From positions 315,115 through 379,114 of the forward strand of contig JBPKMA010000002.1 of NCBI GenBank assembly GCA_051293835.1: a stretch of 64,000 bases of DNA, written 5' to 3'. Under the pieces are notes generated by a model. That model was not told where the DNA came from. It was given only the letters and a program-made list of their open reading frames with translations, and did not search any database. The position numbers were made by a program, and so were the translations under genes. Shown piece by piece: positions 26,260-35,081 of the stretch (the first letter of the stretch is position 1; each line of letters starts with the position of its first letter). This stretch comes from DATLZU01 sp051293835 (GTDB lineage: Bacteria > Nitrospirota > Nitrospiria > Nitrospirales > Nitrospiraceae).

Positions 26260-27011
26260 GCCTACACGTCACAGACGACCGAATTCTTGGAGACGTGATC
26301 GAACGCCATCGTGCGCTGTACGACGGACCCGAAATTGAGGCCAAACTGAAGTACATCATCCGCGATGGCCCCCAATCCAAACTGTCCGACTGGGATATCC
26401 ATCGGTTGTTGCGGACCGCGCGTTGCGTGTACTTCGACACGCATGTCGAGATGGTCTCCGGACACCACACCGCAACGTATCTGCGGTTCGAGTCCATCGC
26501 ACGCATTCCCCAACTGATCCGGCTGATCGCGCGCGATATGGCAGACTGGATTCGGCTGACGTTTCAACGCGACCCGATCACTGGCATCGTCGCGCCGATG
26601 TCGGCGGCTGAACTCCTAGCGGAGGGGATTGCCGACATCTTGCACGACAAAATGCGGCTACGGGTCACCCTGACGCCGTACAACCCGGAAACCGGCAAGA
26701 TCGGCACGGAGATCAGAACCGGCGCCGTTCGCATGGGGGAGCGGTTCGTCGCCCTGAACGACGTGACGACGCGCGGGAACTGCATCAGCAAACTCGGGAA
26801 AGTGATCACGGACCACGGCGGCAGCCTGGCGGGCATGATGGTTTTCGCGCGGCGGGACAGCGGCCAATTCCCGCTCATGCAGGAACTCGTGCGGCAGTAC
26901 CCCTTTTACTACGCGGCTGACCTCGACATGCCCCAGTGGGAACCGGATCAGTGTCCGCTGTGCCGAGCCCAGCAGCCGTTATTGTCGTGGAAGGAGATGC
27001 CGGAATTGTAG
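26256..27011 (+). CDS. Phosphoribosyltransferase-like protein in the tyrosine operon
   Basis: The protein has 251 residues. The core has type I phosphoribosyltransferase features: a strand-loop ITGIVAPMSAAELLAEGIAD and a PRPP-loop-like VALNDVTTRGNCISKLG near 168-184, where a typical loop has two acidic residues and here has Asn-Asp. A CPLC motif near residue 234 suggests a zinc site at the C-terminus. It looks most like orotate PRTases but is longer. It is translationally coupled to the fumarylacetoacetase, yet no purine, pyrimidine or NAD gene is near, so its substrate and its link to tyrosine breakdown are unknown. Confidence 0.65.
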   Translation: MSLHVTDDRILGDVIERHRALYDGPEIEAKLKYIIRDGPQSKLSDWDIHRLLRTARCVYFDTHVEMVSGHHTATYLRFESIARIPQLIRLIARDMADWIRLTFQRDPITGIVAPMSAAELLAEGIADILHDKMRLRVTLTPYNPETGKIGTEIRTGAVRMGERFVALNDVTTRGNCISKLGKVITDHGGSLAGMMVFARRDSGQFPLMQELVRQYPFYYAADLDMPQWEPDQCPLCRAQQPLLSWKEMPEL

Positions 27012-27192
27012 CGATCGGCCGAACCGGCGCATTCGATTCGACCTGCTCAAGGAGTGCTGGTTCAACGCAGATGGATTTCTAAAAAACAACTGCCACGAAA
27101 CGCTGGAGGGTGAAGACTCTATTCCCTAGCGTCGAGAACGCTCAGGCGCCGAAGAACCGGCGGCTCAAGCAAAGCCTGGTATGGAGGAGAAG

Positions 27193-28194
27193 ATGGATCT
27201 CGCCGTGGTCGCGAAAGAGATCAAACAGGACGATCTGCTCCAGATGTATTACTACCTCCGGCTGACCAGAACGCTGGAGGAACGGATCACGGCGCTGTAC
27301 CGACAGGGCCGGATCATGGGCGGAGTCTATACCAGTCACGGCATGGAGGCGATCGCAGTGGGCTATGCCTCCGCCTTGGAACGAGACGACGTCATCGCTC
27401 CCTATCACCGGGATATGGGCGCATTTCTCATCCGCGGCATCACCCCGGGCGAAATCATCGCGCAGTATCTGGGCAAGCGCACCGGACCGACCAGGGGGAA
27501 GGACGGAAACGTGCATATTGGCGACCTGAAACGCGGCGTGATCGGCTTCGTGAGTCACCTGGCCGACAACCTACCGGTGGCGACCGGCGCGGCGCTGGCC
27601 TTCAAGCTGCGCGGCGAGTCGCGCGTGGTCATCACCAACACCGGCGACGGCGGGACGAGCCGGGGCGATTTTCACGAAGCCCTGAATTTCGCCTCCGTGC
27701 GGAAGCTGCCGGTCGTCTTTTTCTGCAATAACAATCAATACGCCTACTCGACGCCGCTCCGTCTGCAGATGGCGATTCGGGACGTCGTCGAACGCGCCAA
27801 GGCCTATGCCATGCCCGGCGAAATTGTGGATGGCAACGACGTGGCGGCGGTCTACCTGGCCGCCAAGCGCGCGATTCAGCGGGCCAGGTCCGGGGAAGGG
27901 CCGACCTTCATCGAAGCCAAGACGATGCGGATGCACGGCCATTCAGAGCATGACTCGGCCAAGTACGTGCCGCGCGAGTTGTTGGAGGAATGGAAGAAGA
28001 AGGATCCGATCATGAAGGCCGAGCAGATGCTCAAACAACTCGGCTACGCGGACGACGCAACGTTCAGAGAAGTCGACGCCCGGGTAAAGCAAGAAGTCGA
28101 GGCCGGGGTAGAGTTCGCCGAACAGAGCCCGCTGCCAGAGGGCCGGGAAGTGCTGGACGGGGTGTTCGCGACGGAAGACGAGGTGCAGCCATGA
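27193..28194 (+). CDS. 2-oxo acid dehydrogenase E1 component, alpha subunit
   Basis: The 333-residue ThDP enzyme subunit shows YTSHGMEAIAVG at 46-58, YHRDMG at 71-76 and the ThDP motif starting GDGGTSRGDFHEALN at 151 and ending near CNNNQ. With E1 beta it decarboxylates a 2-oxo acid and passes the acyl group to lipoyl-E2. The surrounding leucine and valine genes favour branched-chain 2-oxo acids (BkdA), but pyruvate or acetoin dehydrogenase subunits look alike. I start at the ATG at 27193, 5 bases after GGAGG; an ATG at 27181 would overlap that ribosome site. The stop overlaps the E1 beta start as ATGA. Confidence 0.88.
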   Translation: MDLAVVAKEIKQDDLLQMYYYLRLTRTLEERITALYRQGRIMGGVYTSHGMEAIAVGYASALERDDVIAPYHRDMGAFLIRGITPGEIIAQYLGKRTGPTRGKDGNVHIGDLKRGVIGFVSHLADNLPVATGAALAFKLRGESRVVITNTGDGGTSRGDFHEALNFASVRKLPVVFFCNNNQYAYSTPLRLQMAIRDVVERAKAYAMPGEIVDGNDVAAVYLAAKRAIQRARSGEGPTFIEAKTMRMHGHSEHDSAKYVPRELLEEWKKKDPIMKAEQMLKQLGYADDATFREVDARVKQEVEAGVEFAEQSPLPEGREVLDGVFATEDEVQP

Positions 28195-29180
28195 CGACGG
28201 CGACCACACAGGAAGTCACATACCTGGAGGCGATCTCGCAGGCGCTGGATGAAGAGATGGCCCGAGACGAACGAGTCTTTCTTTTGGGTGAGGACATCGG
28301 TCCGTATGGCGGGGCCTTCCGCATTACCGAGGGATTTCAGAAAAAATACGGCGAGTGGCGCGTCCTGGACACACCACTCTCTGAGTCCGGCTTCGTCGGC
28401 GCAGCGATCGGCGCCGCGATGATGGGGATGCGGCCGGTGGTGGAAATGCAGTTCGCCGATTTCATCTCCTGCGCGTTCGATCAGATCACGGAGGTCGCGG
28501 CCAAGAACCACTACCGCTGGGGCGCCGCAGTGCCGATGGTCATCCGGGCTCCCTTCGGCGGCGGCGTGCACGGCGGGCCCTTCCACTCGGAGTGCCCGGA
28601 GGCCTGGTTCTTTCACTCGCCGGGGCTGAAAATCGTCGCTCCCTCGACACCGTACGACGCCAAGGGTTTGCTGAAGGCAGCGATTCGCGATCCCAACCCG
28701 GTCATTTACTTCGAACACAAATTCCTTTACCGCCGGATCAAGGGGGTGCTGCCGCGCGAGGACTTCATCGTGCCGATTGGGAAAGCCGAGGTGAAACGGG
28801 TCGGCCAAGACATCACGGTCGTGACCTATGGAGCGATGGTGCACCTGGCGCTAGAGGCGGCTGAGTTGTTGACCAAGGAAGGGATCGAGCTCGAAATCGT
28901 GGACCTGCGGACCTTGATCCCGCTCGACAAGGAAACGATCTTCGCATCGGTGCGCAAAACCAGCAAGGCCATCATGCTCCATGAGGACAACAAGACCGGC
29001 GGCATCGGCGCCGAAATCGCCGCGCTGCTGGCAGAAGAATGCTTCGATTGCCTGGACGGGCCGATCCTGCGCATCGCTGCGCCCGATACCCCCGTGCCGT
29101 TCAGCGCGCCGCTGGAGGAATATTTTCTCCCGAAGGTCGGCGACCTCGTCGCCGCGGCACAGAAGTTAGCAGCGTATTGA
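28191..29180 (+). CDS. 2-oxo acid dehydrogenase E1 component, beta subunit
   Basis: The 329-residue transketolase-like subunit has LLGEDIGPYGGAFRIT near the N-terminus, PLSESGFVGAAIGAAMMG, the EMQFADF strand and the GPFHSECPEAWF loop with the catalytic-site His. The C-terminal domain begins near VVTYGAMVH and contains the VDLRTLIPLD segment typical of PDH and BCKDH beta chains. It forms the alpha2beta2 E1 with the preceding gene. The open frame extends 67 codons upstream inside E1 alpha; the ATG at 28191 is the normal start. Confidence 0.92.
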   Translation: MTTATTQEVTYLEAISQALDEEMARDERVFLLGEDIGPYGGAFRITEGFQKKYGEWRVLDTPLSESGFVGAAIGAAMMGMRPVVEMQFADFISCAFDQITEVAAKNHYRWGAAVPMVIRAPFGGGVHGGPFHSECPEAWFFHSPGLKIVAPSTPYDAKGLLKAAIRDPNPVIYFEHKFLYRRIKGVLPREDFIVPIGKAEVKRVGQDITVVTYGAMVHLALEAAELLTKEGIELEIVDLRTLIPLDKETIFASVRKTSKAIMLHEDNKTGGIGAEIAALLAEECFDCLDGPILRIAAPDTPVPFSAPLEEYFLPKVGDLVAAAQKLAAY

Positions 29181-29211
29181 GCTTTGTGCCTCATGGGACC
29201 TGGAGGGTGAC

Positions 29212-30354
29212 GTGGTTGATATTCTCATGCCCCAACTTGGCGAAAGCATCGCCGAAGGGACCATTATTAAATGGATGATTCCGCCCGGCGGCCGGATCGA
29301 GAAGGACCAGCCGTTGTTGGAAGTCGAAACCGACAAGGTCTCGCTCGAAATCCCCTCCCCAGCCACTGGAGTGCTGAGCGAAGTTCTGGTGCAGGCCGGC
29401 CAGACAGTGCCGATCGGCACGTTACTTGGGCGGTTGGAAAGCGAGCAGCCCTCGACCGGCGTTATCAACCGTGTCGGCGGCGTGGTCGTCCGCCCGATGG
29501 AACCATCCGCCGCCGGGCCGGACCACTACTCCCCGGCCGTCAGGCAACTGGCGAAGGAGCATGGCGTGGACCTGTCGCAGATCACCGGCACCGGCGCGGG
29601 GGGACGGGTGACCAAGAAGGACGTCCTGAACTTTGTGGCCCGGCGGGCCGCGGCCCACGGGCCGCGGCCCGCCGAGGCGCCTTCGGCAGGCGAAGAAATC
29701 CTGCCGCTGACGCCGATGCGCAAGACTATTGCCGAGCGGATGATCAAGAGCCGCCAAACCTCGGCCCATGTGACCACGTTCTTCGAAGCGGACTTTAGCG
29801 CCATCGCCAGATTCCGCGAAGGACGTTCGTTGACTTACCTCCCTTTCGTCATCATCGCGGTTACCCGCGCGATCAAAGACGTCCCCATCCTGAACTCGTC
29901 GTGGGGGGACCAGGGAATCATCATCAAAAAAGACATCCATATCGGCATCGCAGTCGCGCTGGAGGACGGGCTCCTGGTGCCGGTCGTGCGGCACGCAGAC
30001 CAGAAGGGGCTCCTGCAATTAGGCCGGGAAGTCGCCGATCTGGCAGAGCGGGCGAGGACCAAGAAACTGACCCCCGAGGAGGTGCAGAGCGGCACATTCA
30101 CGATCACCAATCACGGCGGGTTCGGCAGCCTTTTCAGCACACCGATCATCCATCAGCCGCAGATCGCGATTCTCGGCGTTGGGGCGGTGCAGAAACGCGT
30201 CGTCGTGATCAACGACGCCATCGCAATCCGACCGATGTGCTATCTGAGCCTGTCGTTCGACCACCGGGTGATCGATGGCGCGACGGCCGATCAGTTTATG
30301 GCCAAAGTGAAACAGTACCTTGAACAGAGCGAGTGGGAGAAGTTCCTGGGATGA
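29212..30354 (+). CDS. 2-oxo acid dehydrogenase E2 component (dihydrolipoamide acyltransferase)
   Basis: The protein has 380 residues. A single lipoyl domain comes first, with Lys42 in ETDKVSLE. A peripheral-subunit-binding domain follows at about 104-142 (SPAVRQLAKEHGVDLSQITG), then a catalytic domain ending with His351 and Asp355 in DHRVIDG. It starts at a GTG with GGAGGG upstream. It transfers the acyl group from E1 to CoA, giving isobutyryl-, isovaleryl- or 2-methylbutyryl-CoA if the complex is BCKDH. No dihydrolipoamide dehydrogenase (E3) is in this operon, so E3 is presumably shared from elsewhere. Confidence 0.92.
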   Translation: MVDILMPQLGESIAEGTIIKWMIPPGGRIEKDQPLLEVETDKVSLEIPSPATGVLSEVLVQAGQTVPIGTLLGRLESEQPSTGVINRVGGVVVRPMEPSAAGPDHYSPAVRQLAKEHGVDLSQITGTGAGGRVTKKDVLNFVARRAAAHGPRPAEAPSAGEEILPLTPMRKTIAERMIKSRQTSAHVTTFFEADFSAIARFREGRSLTYLPFVIIAVTRAIKDVPILNSSWGDQGIIIKKDIHIGIAVALEDGLLVPVVRHADQKGLLQLGREVADLAERARTKKLTPEEVQSGTFTITNHGGFGSLFSTPIIHQPQIAILGVGAVQKRVVVINDAIAIRPMCYLSLSFDHRVIDGATADQFMAKVKQYLEQSEWEKFLG

Positions 30355-30413
30355 AGTCGGCGTCATCCGCATGTTCGGCGTAGAAAGTGGAAGGAAGGTT
30401 CAGGGAGAGTGTG

Positions 30414-31601
30414 ATGAAGACACGGCAAGCCGTCATCGTCAGTGCAGTGCGGACTCCGATGGGGAGTTTCAACGGTGTGTTTAGCCCCATCCCCGCCACC
30501 AAGCTAGGCAGCATTGTGATCGCCGAAGCCTTGAAGCGGATCGACCTGCCACCGGAGCGGGTGGACGAAGTGTTCATGGGCTGTGTCCTAAGCGCAGGAT
30601 TGGGGCAGGCGCCGGCCAGACAGGCTGCCATCGGCGCCAAGGTTCCAAATTTTGTCGGCGCGACGACTGTGAACAAGGTCTGCGGGTCGAGCTTAAAGAC
30701 CGTCATCATGGCGGCCCAAGCCATCGCCGCGGGTGACGCTCATGTCGTGGTGGCGGGGGGCATGGAAAGCATGACACGCGCGCCCTATCTTTTGGAAAAA
30801 GCCCGCCAAGGCTACCGGTTAGGCCACGCCGAATTGATTGACAGCCTGGTCAAAGACGGCCTGTGGGACGTCTATAACCAGTTCCATATGGGCAAGGGGG
30901 GAGAGCTGTGCGCCGCCAAGTACGGGCTGACCCGCTCCGAGTTGGACGACTTTGCGCTTGAAAGCTACCGTCGCGCGCGGGAGGCCATCGCCACCGGAGC
31001 TTTCAAGCGAGAGATCGTCGCAGTCGAGGTTCCCCAAAAAAAGGGGCCGCCGCTTATTGTGACGGAGGATGAAGAACCTAACCGTGTGGACCTCAGTAGG
31101 CTGCGAAGCTTGAAGCCGGTCTTCCAGGAAGACGGCGTGCTCACCGTGGGGAACTCGCCGTCGTGCAACGACGGCGCAGCGGCGCTCGTCGTAATGGCTG
31201 AGGACGAAGCGGCCGCCCTGGGGCTCAAGCCGATGGCCAGGATCGTCGGCTACGCGGGGGCAGCGTTGGCGCCCGAATGGTTCACTATCGCCCCGGTCGA
31301 GGCCGTCAAACTTGTACTGAAGAAGACTGGCCTGACGGTGAGCGATATCGACTTATTTGAGATCAACGAAGCTTTCTCCGCCGTATCGGTGGCGATCAAT
31401 CGGGAATTGGGGCTGGATCCTCGCAAGGTCAACGTGAACGGCGGCGCCGTGGCGTTGGGCCATCCCATCGGCGCGACAGGCGCGCGGATTCTCACAACCT
31501 TGCTCTACGCCATGGAGGCCCGTGGCGCTCGACGCGGCCTGGCCGGTCTCTGTATCGGCGGCGGCGAAGCGCTGGCCATGATCGTGGAACGGCCAAGCTG
31601 A
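30414..31601 (+). CDS. Acetyl-CoA C-acetyltransferase (thiolase)
   Basis: This 395-residue biosynthetic/degradative thiolase has Cys90 in NKVCGSS, the GHPIGATGAR His motif and the second Cys in LCIGGGEA. It starts at the ATG at 30414 after GGGAGAG. Placed between the oxo-acid dehydrogenase and a 3-hydroxybutyryl-CoA dehydrogenase, it would cleave acetoacetyl-CoA to two acetyl-CoA, or 2-methylacetoacetyl-CoA in isoleucine breakdown. Acetoacetate made by the tyrosine and leucine branches could feed the same step if a CoA transferase exists elsewhere. Confidence 0.92.
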   Translation: MKTRQAVIVSAVRTPMGSFNGVFSPIPATKLGSIVIAEALKRIDLPPERVDEVFMGCVLSAGLGQAPARQAAIGAKVPNFVGATTVNKVCGSSLKTVIMAAQAIAAGDAHVVVAGGMESMTRAPYLLEKARQGYRLGHAELIDSLVKDGLWDVYNQFHMGKGGELCAAKYGLTRSELDDFALESYRRAREAIATGAFKREIVAVEVPQKKGPPLIVTEDEEPNRVDLSRLRSLKPVFQEDGVLTVGNSPSCNDGAAALVVMAEDEAAALGLKPMARIVGYAGAALAPEWFTIAPVEAVKLVLKKTGLTVSDIDLFEINEAFSAVSVAINRELGLDPRKVNVNGGAVALGHPIGATGARILTTLLYAMEARGARRGLAGLCIGGGEALAMIVERPS

Positions 31602-31630
31602 AGCTGAAGAAGGCAACGGATTGCAGGTCC

Positions 31631-32530
31631 ATGCGTCTTGACGACATCAAGACAGTCGGCGTCGTCGGCGCCGGGCAGATGGGGCGTGGGATCAGCCAGG
31701 TCTTCGCCGAGACCGGCTACCAGGTCCTGCTCATCGACGTGGCCGAACCGGCGCTAGAGGAAGCGCTCAAGAAGATCCGTCAGGGAGTTGAGCGGGCCGT
31801 CGAGCGCGGCACCCTCAGCCGGCACCAGGCGGGCAGCGTCATGACGCTGATCCACCCGCTGGTCCACCTCGACCGGCTCCGCGACGCCCAGCTCGTCATC
31901 GAAGCGATTCCCGAGGACCTTGTGCTCAAACAGGAACTGTTCACACGCTTGGATCGCGTGTGCCCGCGCGACACAGTTCTGGCCAGCAATACCTCGTCCA
32001 TCTCCATTACGAAGCTTGGCGCAGCCGCGGGCAGGCCGGACCGGGTGGTCGGATTGCACTTCATGAACCCAGCGCCGGTGATGCGGCTGGTCGAAGTGGT
32101 GCGCGGCCTGGAGACTTCTGAGCACACGATCAACCTCGCGCTCGACCTGGTGCGGCGCCTGGGCAAGACGCCGGTGGTCTGCAAAGACGTGCCAGGGTTC
32201 ATTGTCAATCGCGTCCTCATCCCCATGATCAACGAAGCCATCTTCGCGCTCGAAGAAGGGGTTGGTACGGCCGAGGACATCGATCTTGCCCTGACCGCCG
32301 GCGCGAATCATCCCCTCGGACCGCTCGCGCTGGCGGATCGGATCGGCTTAGACACCGTGCTGGCGATCTGCGAGGTCCTCCATGCGGATTTTGGCGACCC
32401 CAAGTTCCGGCCCTGTCCCCTGCTACGCAAGTACGTTGAAGCGGGATGGTTGGGACGCAAGAGCGGACGCGGATTCTACGTATACGAGCCGAGCGGCGAT
32501 CCACGCGAGGCGACGGCGAGGAAGGTCTGA
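31631..32530 (+). CDS. 3-hydroxybutyryl-CoA dehydrogenase
   Basis: This 299-residue Hbd-type enzyme has the NAD motif GAGQMGRG at 14-21, SNTSSISITKL, the catalytic His in GLHFMNP and a single C-terminal domain (GFIVNRVLIPMINEA ... GRKSGRGFYVY). It oxidises 3-hydroxybutyryl-CoA to acetoacetyl-CoA with NAD or NADP. Next to a thiolase and a B12 acyl-CoA mutase it fits the route butyryl-CoA to acetyl-CoA. It differs from the double-domain 407-residue enzyme at 18089. Confidence 0.92.
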   Translation: MRLDDIKTVGVVGAGQMGRGISQVFAETGYQVLLIDVAEPALEEALKKIRQGVERAVERGTLSRHQAGSVMTLIHPLVHLDRLRDAQLVIEAIPEDLVLKQELFTRLDRVCPRDTVLASNTSSISITKLGAAAGRPDRVVGLHFMNPAPVMRLVEVVRGLETSEHTINLALDLVRRLGKTPVVCKDVPGFIVNRVLIPMINEAIFALEEGVGTAEDIDLALTAGANHPLGPLALADRIGLDTVLAICEVLHADFGDPKFRPCPLLRKYVEAGWLGRKSGRGFYVYEPSGDPREATARKV

Positions 32531-32574
32531 TCTCTTGCTCGCGGCCGCCCGGTCCGAGCTGAAGGTACGAAACG

Positions 32575-34170
32575 ATGCAAGAGCGCAAATCACGATTCAC
32601 GTCTCTCTCAGGGTTGGAGATTCAGCGCGTCTACACCGCCGACGACCTCAAGGGCTGGACCCCCGACACCGAGCTCGGCGCGCCGGGTGAATTTCCCTAT
32701 ACCCGCGGCGTCTATCCTACGATGTATCGCGGCCGGCTGTGGACCATGCGTCAGTTCGCCGGCTTCGGCAGCGCGGAGGACACCAACCGCCGTTTCAAAT
32801 ACCTGCTTCAGCACGGGCAGACTGGGTTGAGCGTCGCCTTCGACATGCCGACCCTGATGGGGCTGGACGCGGACGATCCGCGCGCGCACGGCGAGGTGGG
32901 CTATTGCGGCGTCGCGATCTCCTGCCTCGCCGACATGGAACGGTTGTTCGAGGACATCCCCTTGGATCAGGTCACGACATCGATGACCATCAACGGCCCG
33001 GCAGCCGTCATCTTCGCCATGTACCTGGCGGTAGCGGAAAAGCAGGGGATTCCCTTCGAGCGCCTGGATGGCACCCTCCAGAATGACATTCTGAAAGAGT
33101 ACATCGCGCAGAAAGAATGGTTGTTCCCGCCCGAACCGTCGCTCCGGCTCATTACGGACATAATCGCCTACTGCGCCAAATCCGTTCCCAAATGGCACCC
33201 GGTCAGCATCAGCGGCTATCACATCCGCGAAGCCGGTTCGACGGCGGTCCAGGAGTTGGCTTTCACGCTGTACGACGGCCTAACCTACGTAGAGGAAGCG
33301 ATGAAGGCCGGGCTGGCGGTGGACGAGTTCGCGCCGCAGTTGTCGTTCTTCTTCAACGTCCACAACGACTTCTTCGAGGAGATCGCCAAGTTTCGGGCGG
33401 CCCGGCGGCTCTGGGCACGCGAGATGGAACGCCGGTACCATCCCAAAGATCCTCGCTCGCTTCAACTCCGCTGCCACGCGCAAACCGCCGGCTGTTCCCT
33501 GACCGCGCAACAGCCGATGAACAATGTCGTCAGGACGACGCTCCAGGCCCTCGCCGCGGTGTTGGGAGGAACCCAATCGCTCCATACCAACTCCATGGAC
33601 GAAACGCTAGCCTTGCCGACCGAGGAGGCAGTCAAGCTGGCCTTGCGGACGCAGCAGATCATCGCCTATGAAAGCGAGGTGACAAACACCGTGGACCCTC
33701 TCGGCGGCTCGTATTATATCGAGACGCTTACCAATCGTTTGGAAGAAGGCGCGCGCGAGTACTTTCGCAAGCTCGATGCCATGGGCGGCATGGTCAAGGC
33801 CATCGAACGCGGGTTCCCACAGCGCGAAATTCTGGAAGCTTCGCAGCGCTATCAGCGCGAGGTTGAGCAAAAAGAACGAATGATCGTCGGCGTCAACGAA
33901 TACGTGGAACAAGAGTCCCGTCCGATTCCCATCTTGCGGATCAGCCCGGAGGTGGAGCGGGAGCAGGTCGCACGGCTTTCCGATCTCCGCAAGGCGCGAG
34001 ACCCCTATAAGATGGCTGGGGCGTTGGAAGAGTTGCAGCAGGCCGCCGCCTGCAACGAGAACGTGATGCCCTACCTGATCGAAGCGGTGAAGGCGAAGGC
34101 GACCTTGGGGGAGATTTGTGCGGCGCTCAAGGAAGTATTCGGGACATATAGAGAGCCGGTGGTGCTATAG
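32575..34170 (+). CDS. B12-dependent acyl-CoA mutase large subunit (methylmalonyl-CoA mutase family; isobutyryl-CoA mutase-like)
   Basis: This 531-residue TIM-barrel subunit has no B12 domain, which is encoded separately at 35082. The family core is clear: TMYRGRLWTMRQFAGFG, FDMPTLMGLDADDP, TINGPAA, QNDILKEYIAQ, SISGYHIREAGST. The two residues that set substrate choice are Phe61 (RQFAGF) and Gln179 (YIAQKE), 118 apart. Methylmalonyl-CoA mutase has Tyr89 and Arg207 there; isobutyryl-CoA mutase has Phe and Gln; 2-hydroxyisobutyryl-CoA mutase has Ile and Gln. The sequence therefore favours isobutyryl-CoA to butyryl-CoA. Automatic annotation would say methylmalonyl-CoA mutase. The start at 32575 has only a weak GAAGGT before it. 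Confidence 0.85.
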   Translation: MQERKSRFTSLSGLEIQRVYTADDLKGWTPDTELGAPGEFPYTRGVYPTMYRGRLWTMRQFAGFGSAEDTNRRFKYLLQHGQTGLSVAFDMPTLMGLDADDPRAHGEVGYCGVAISCLADMERLFEDIPLDQVTTSMTINGPAAVIFAMYLAVAEKQGIPFERLDGTLQNDILKEYIAQKEWLFPPEPSLRLITDIIAYCAKSVPKWHPVSISGYHIREAGSTAVQELAFTLYDGLTYVEEAMKAGLAVDEFAPQLSFFFNVHNDFFEEIAKFRAARRLWAREMERRYHPKDPRSLQLRCHAQTAGCSLTAQQPMNNVVRTTLQALAAVLGGTQSLHTNSMDETLALPTEEAVKLALRTQQIIAYESEVTNTVDPLGGSYYIETLTNRLEEGAREYFRKLDAMGGMVKAIERGFPQREILEASQRYQREVEQKERMIVGVNEYVEQESRPIPILRISPEVEREQVARLSDLRKARDPYKMAGALEELQQAAACNENVMPYLIEAVKAKATLGEICAALKEVFGTYREPVVL

Positions 34171-34205
34171 AACCCTCCAGCTTGAGCTGAACACTTGCAA
34201 GCAAC

Positions 34206-35048
34206 ATGAAGCTCGGTGCATTTGAGATCTACCCGGTCGCCGACGGCCGGTTCCGGTTGGACGGCGGCGCGATGTTCGGGGTTGTGCCGAAGGTCCTCTG
34301 GGAACAGTGTTGTCCAGCGGACGAGCAGAACCGCATTCAGTTGAGCGTGACCTGCCTGTTAGTCCGGGCACACGGGAAAAACATCCTGGTGGATACGGGC
34401 CTCGGCGATAAGTGGGACGCCAAATACCGCGAGCGGTTCGCGATCGACCGCACGCCGACCCTGCTCGAATCGCTGAAGGAGCATGGCGTCGCGGCCGAGG
34501 ACATTCATCTCGTCATCAATACGCACCTCCACTTCGACCATGCGGGCGGGAATACGTTGCGGCAGGGCCTGCAGGTCGTGCCTGCGTTTCCCAAGGCTTC
34601 TTACACCGTTCAGCGGGGTGAATACGAAGACGCGATGTCGGCTAACGAGCGAACGAAAGCCAGCTATCGCGAGGAGAACTTCGTTCCGCTCGCACAGGAA
34701 CACCGGTGGGAATTCCTCAACGGCGATGCCGAGCTCGTGCCCGGTGTATCCGTAGTGGTGACGCACGGCCACACGACCCATCATCAAAGCGTGAAGATCG
34801 AGTCGGAAGGCCAGGTGGCTTTCTTCCTCGGGGACCTGATTCCCACTGTCTCGCATCTGCCTCTGCCCTATATCATGGGGTACGATCTCTATCCGTTGCA
34901 GACATTGGAGACCAAACGGAAGGTGCTCCGGCGCGCCTGCGACGAGAATTGGCTGCTGATCTTCGAACATGACCCAGCTATTGTGATGGGGTATGTGCGG
35001 CTGGATAGGGAGGAGAAATATTTCGTGGAGCCGGTCAGGGTTTCGTGA
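34206..35048 (+). CDS. MBL-fold metallo-hydrolase between the mutase subunits
   Basis: The 280-residue metallo-beta-lactamase-fold hydrolase has THLHFDHAGG near residues 106-115, a downstream GHTTHHQS His and GDLIPT Asp, and a C-terminal EHDP His. All dinuclear metal ligands are therefore present. It has no signal peptide. It lies 35 bases after the mutase large subunit and 33 before its B12 subunit. The substrate is unknown. A thioester or lactone repair role in this pathway is possible but only inferred from position. Confidence 0.8.
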   Translation: MKLGAFEIYPVADGRFRLDGGAMFGVVPKVLWEQCCPADEQNRIQLSVTCLLVRAHGKNILVDTGLGDKWDAKYRERFAIDRTPTLLESLKEHGVAAEDIHLVINTHLHFDHAGGNTLRQGLQVVPAFPKASYTVQRGEYEDAMSANERTKASYREENFVPLAQEHRWEFLNGDAELVPGVSVVVTHGHTTHHQSVKIESEGQVAFFLGDLIPTVSHLPLPYIMGYDLYPLQTLETKRKVLRRACDENWLLIFEHDPAIVMGYVRLDREEKYFVEPVRVS

Positions 35049-35081
35049 TGACGTGATCACACGGCTCCCTCAGGCACAGCC

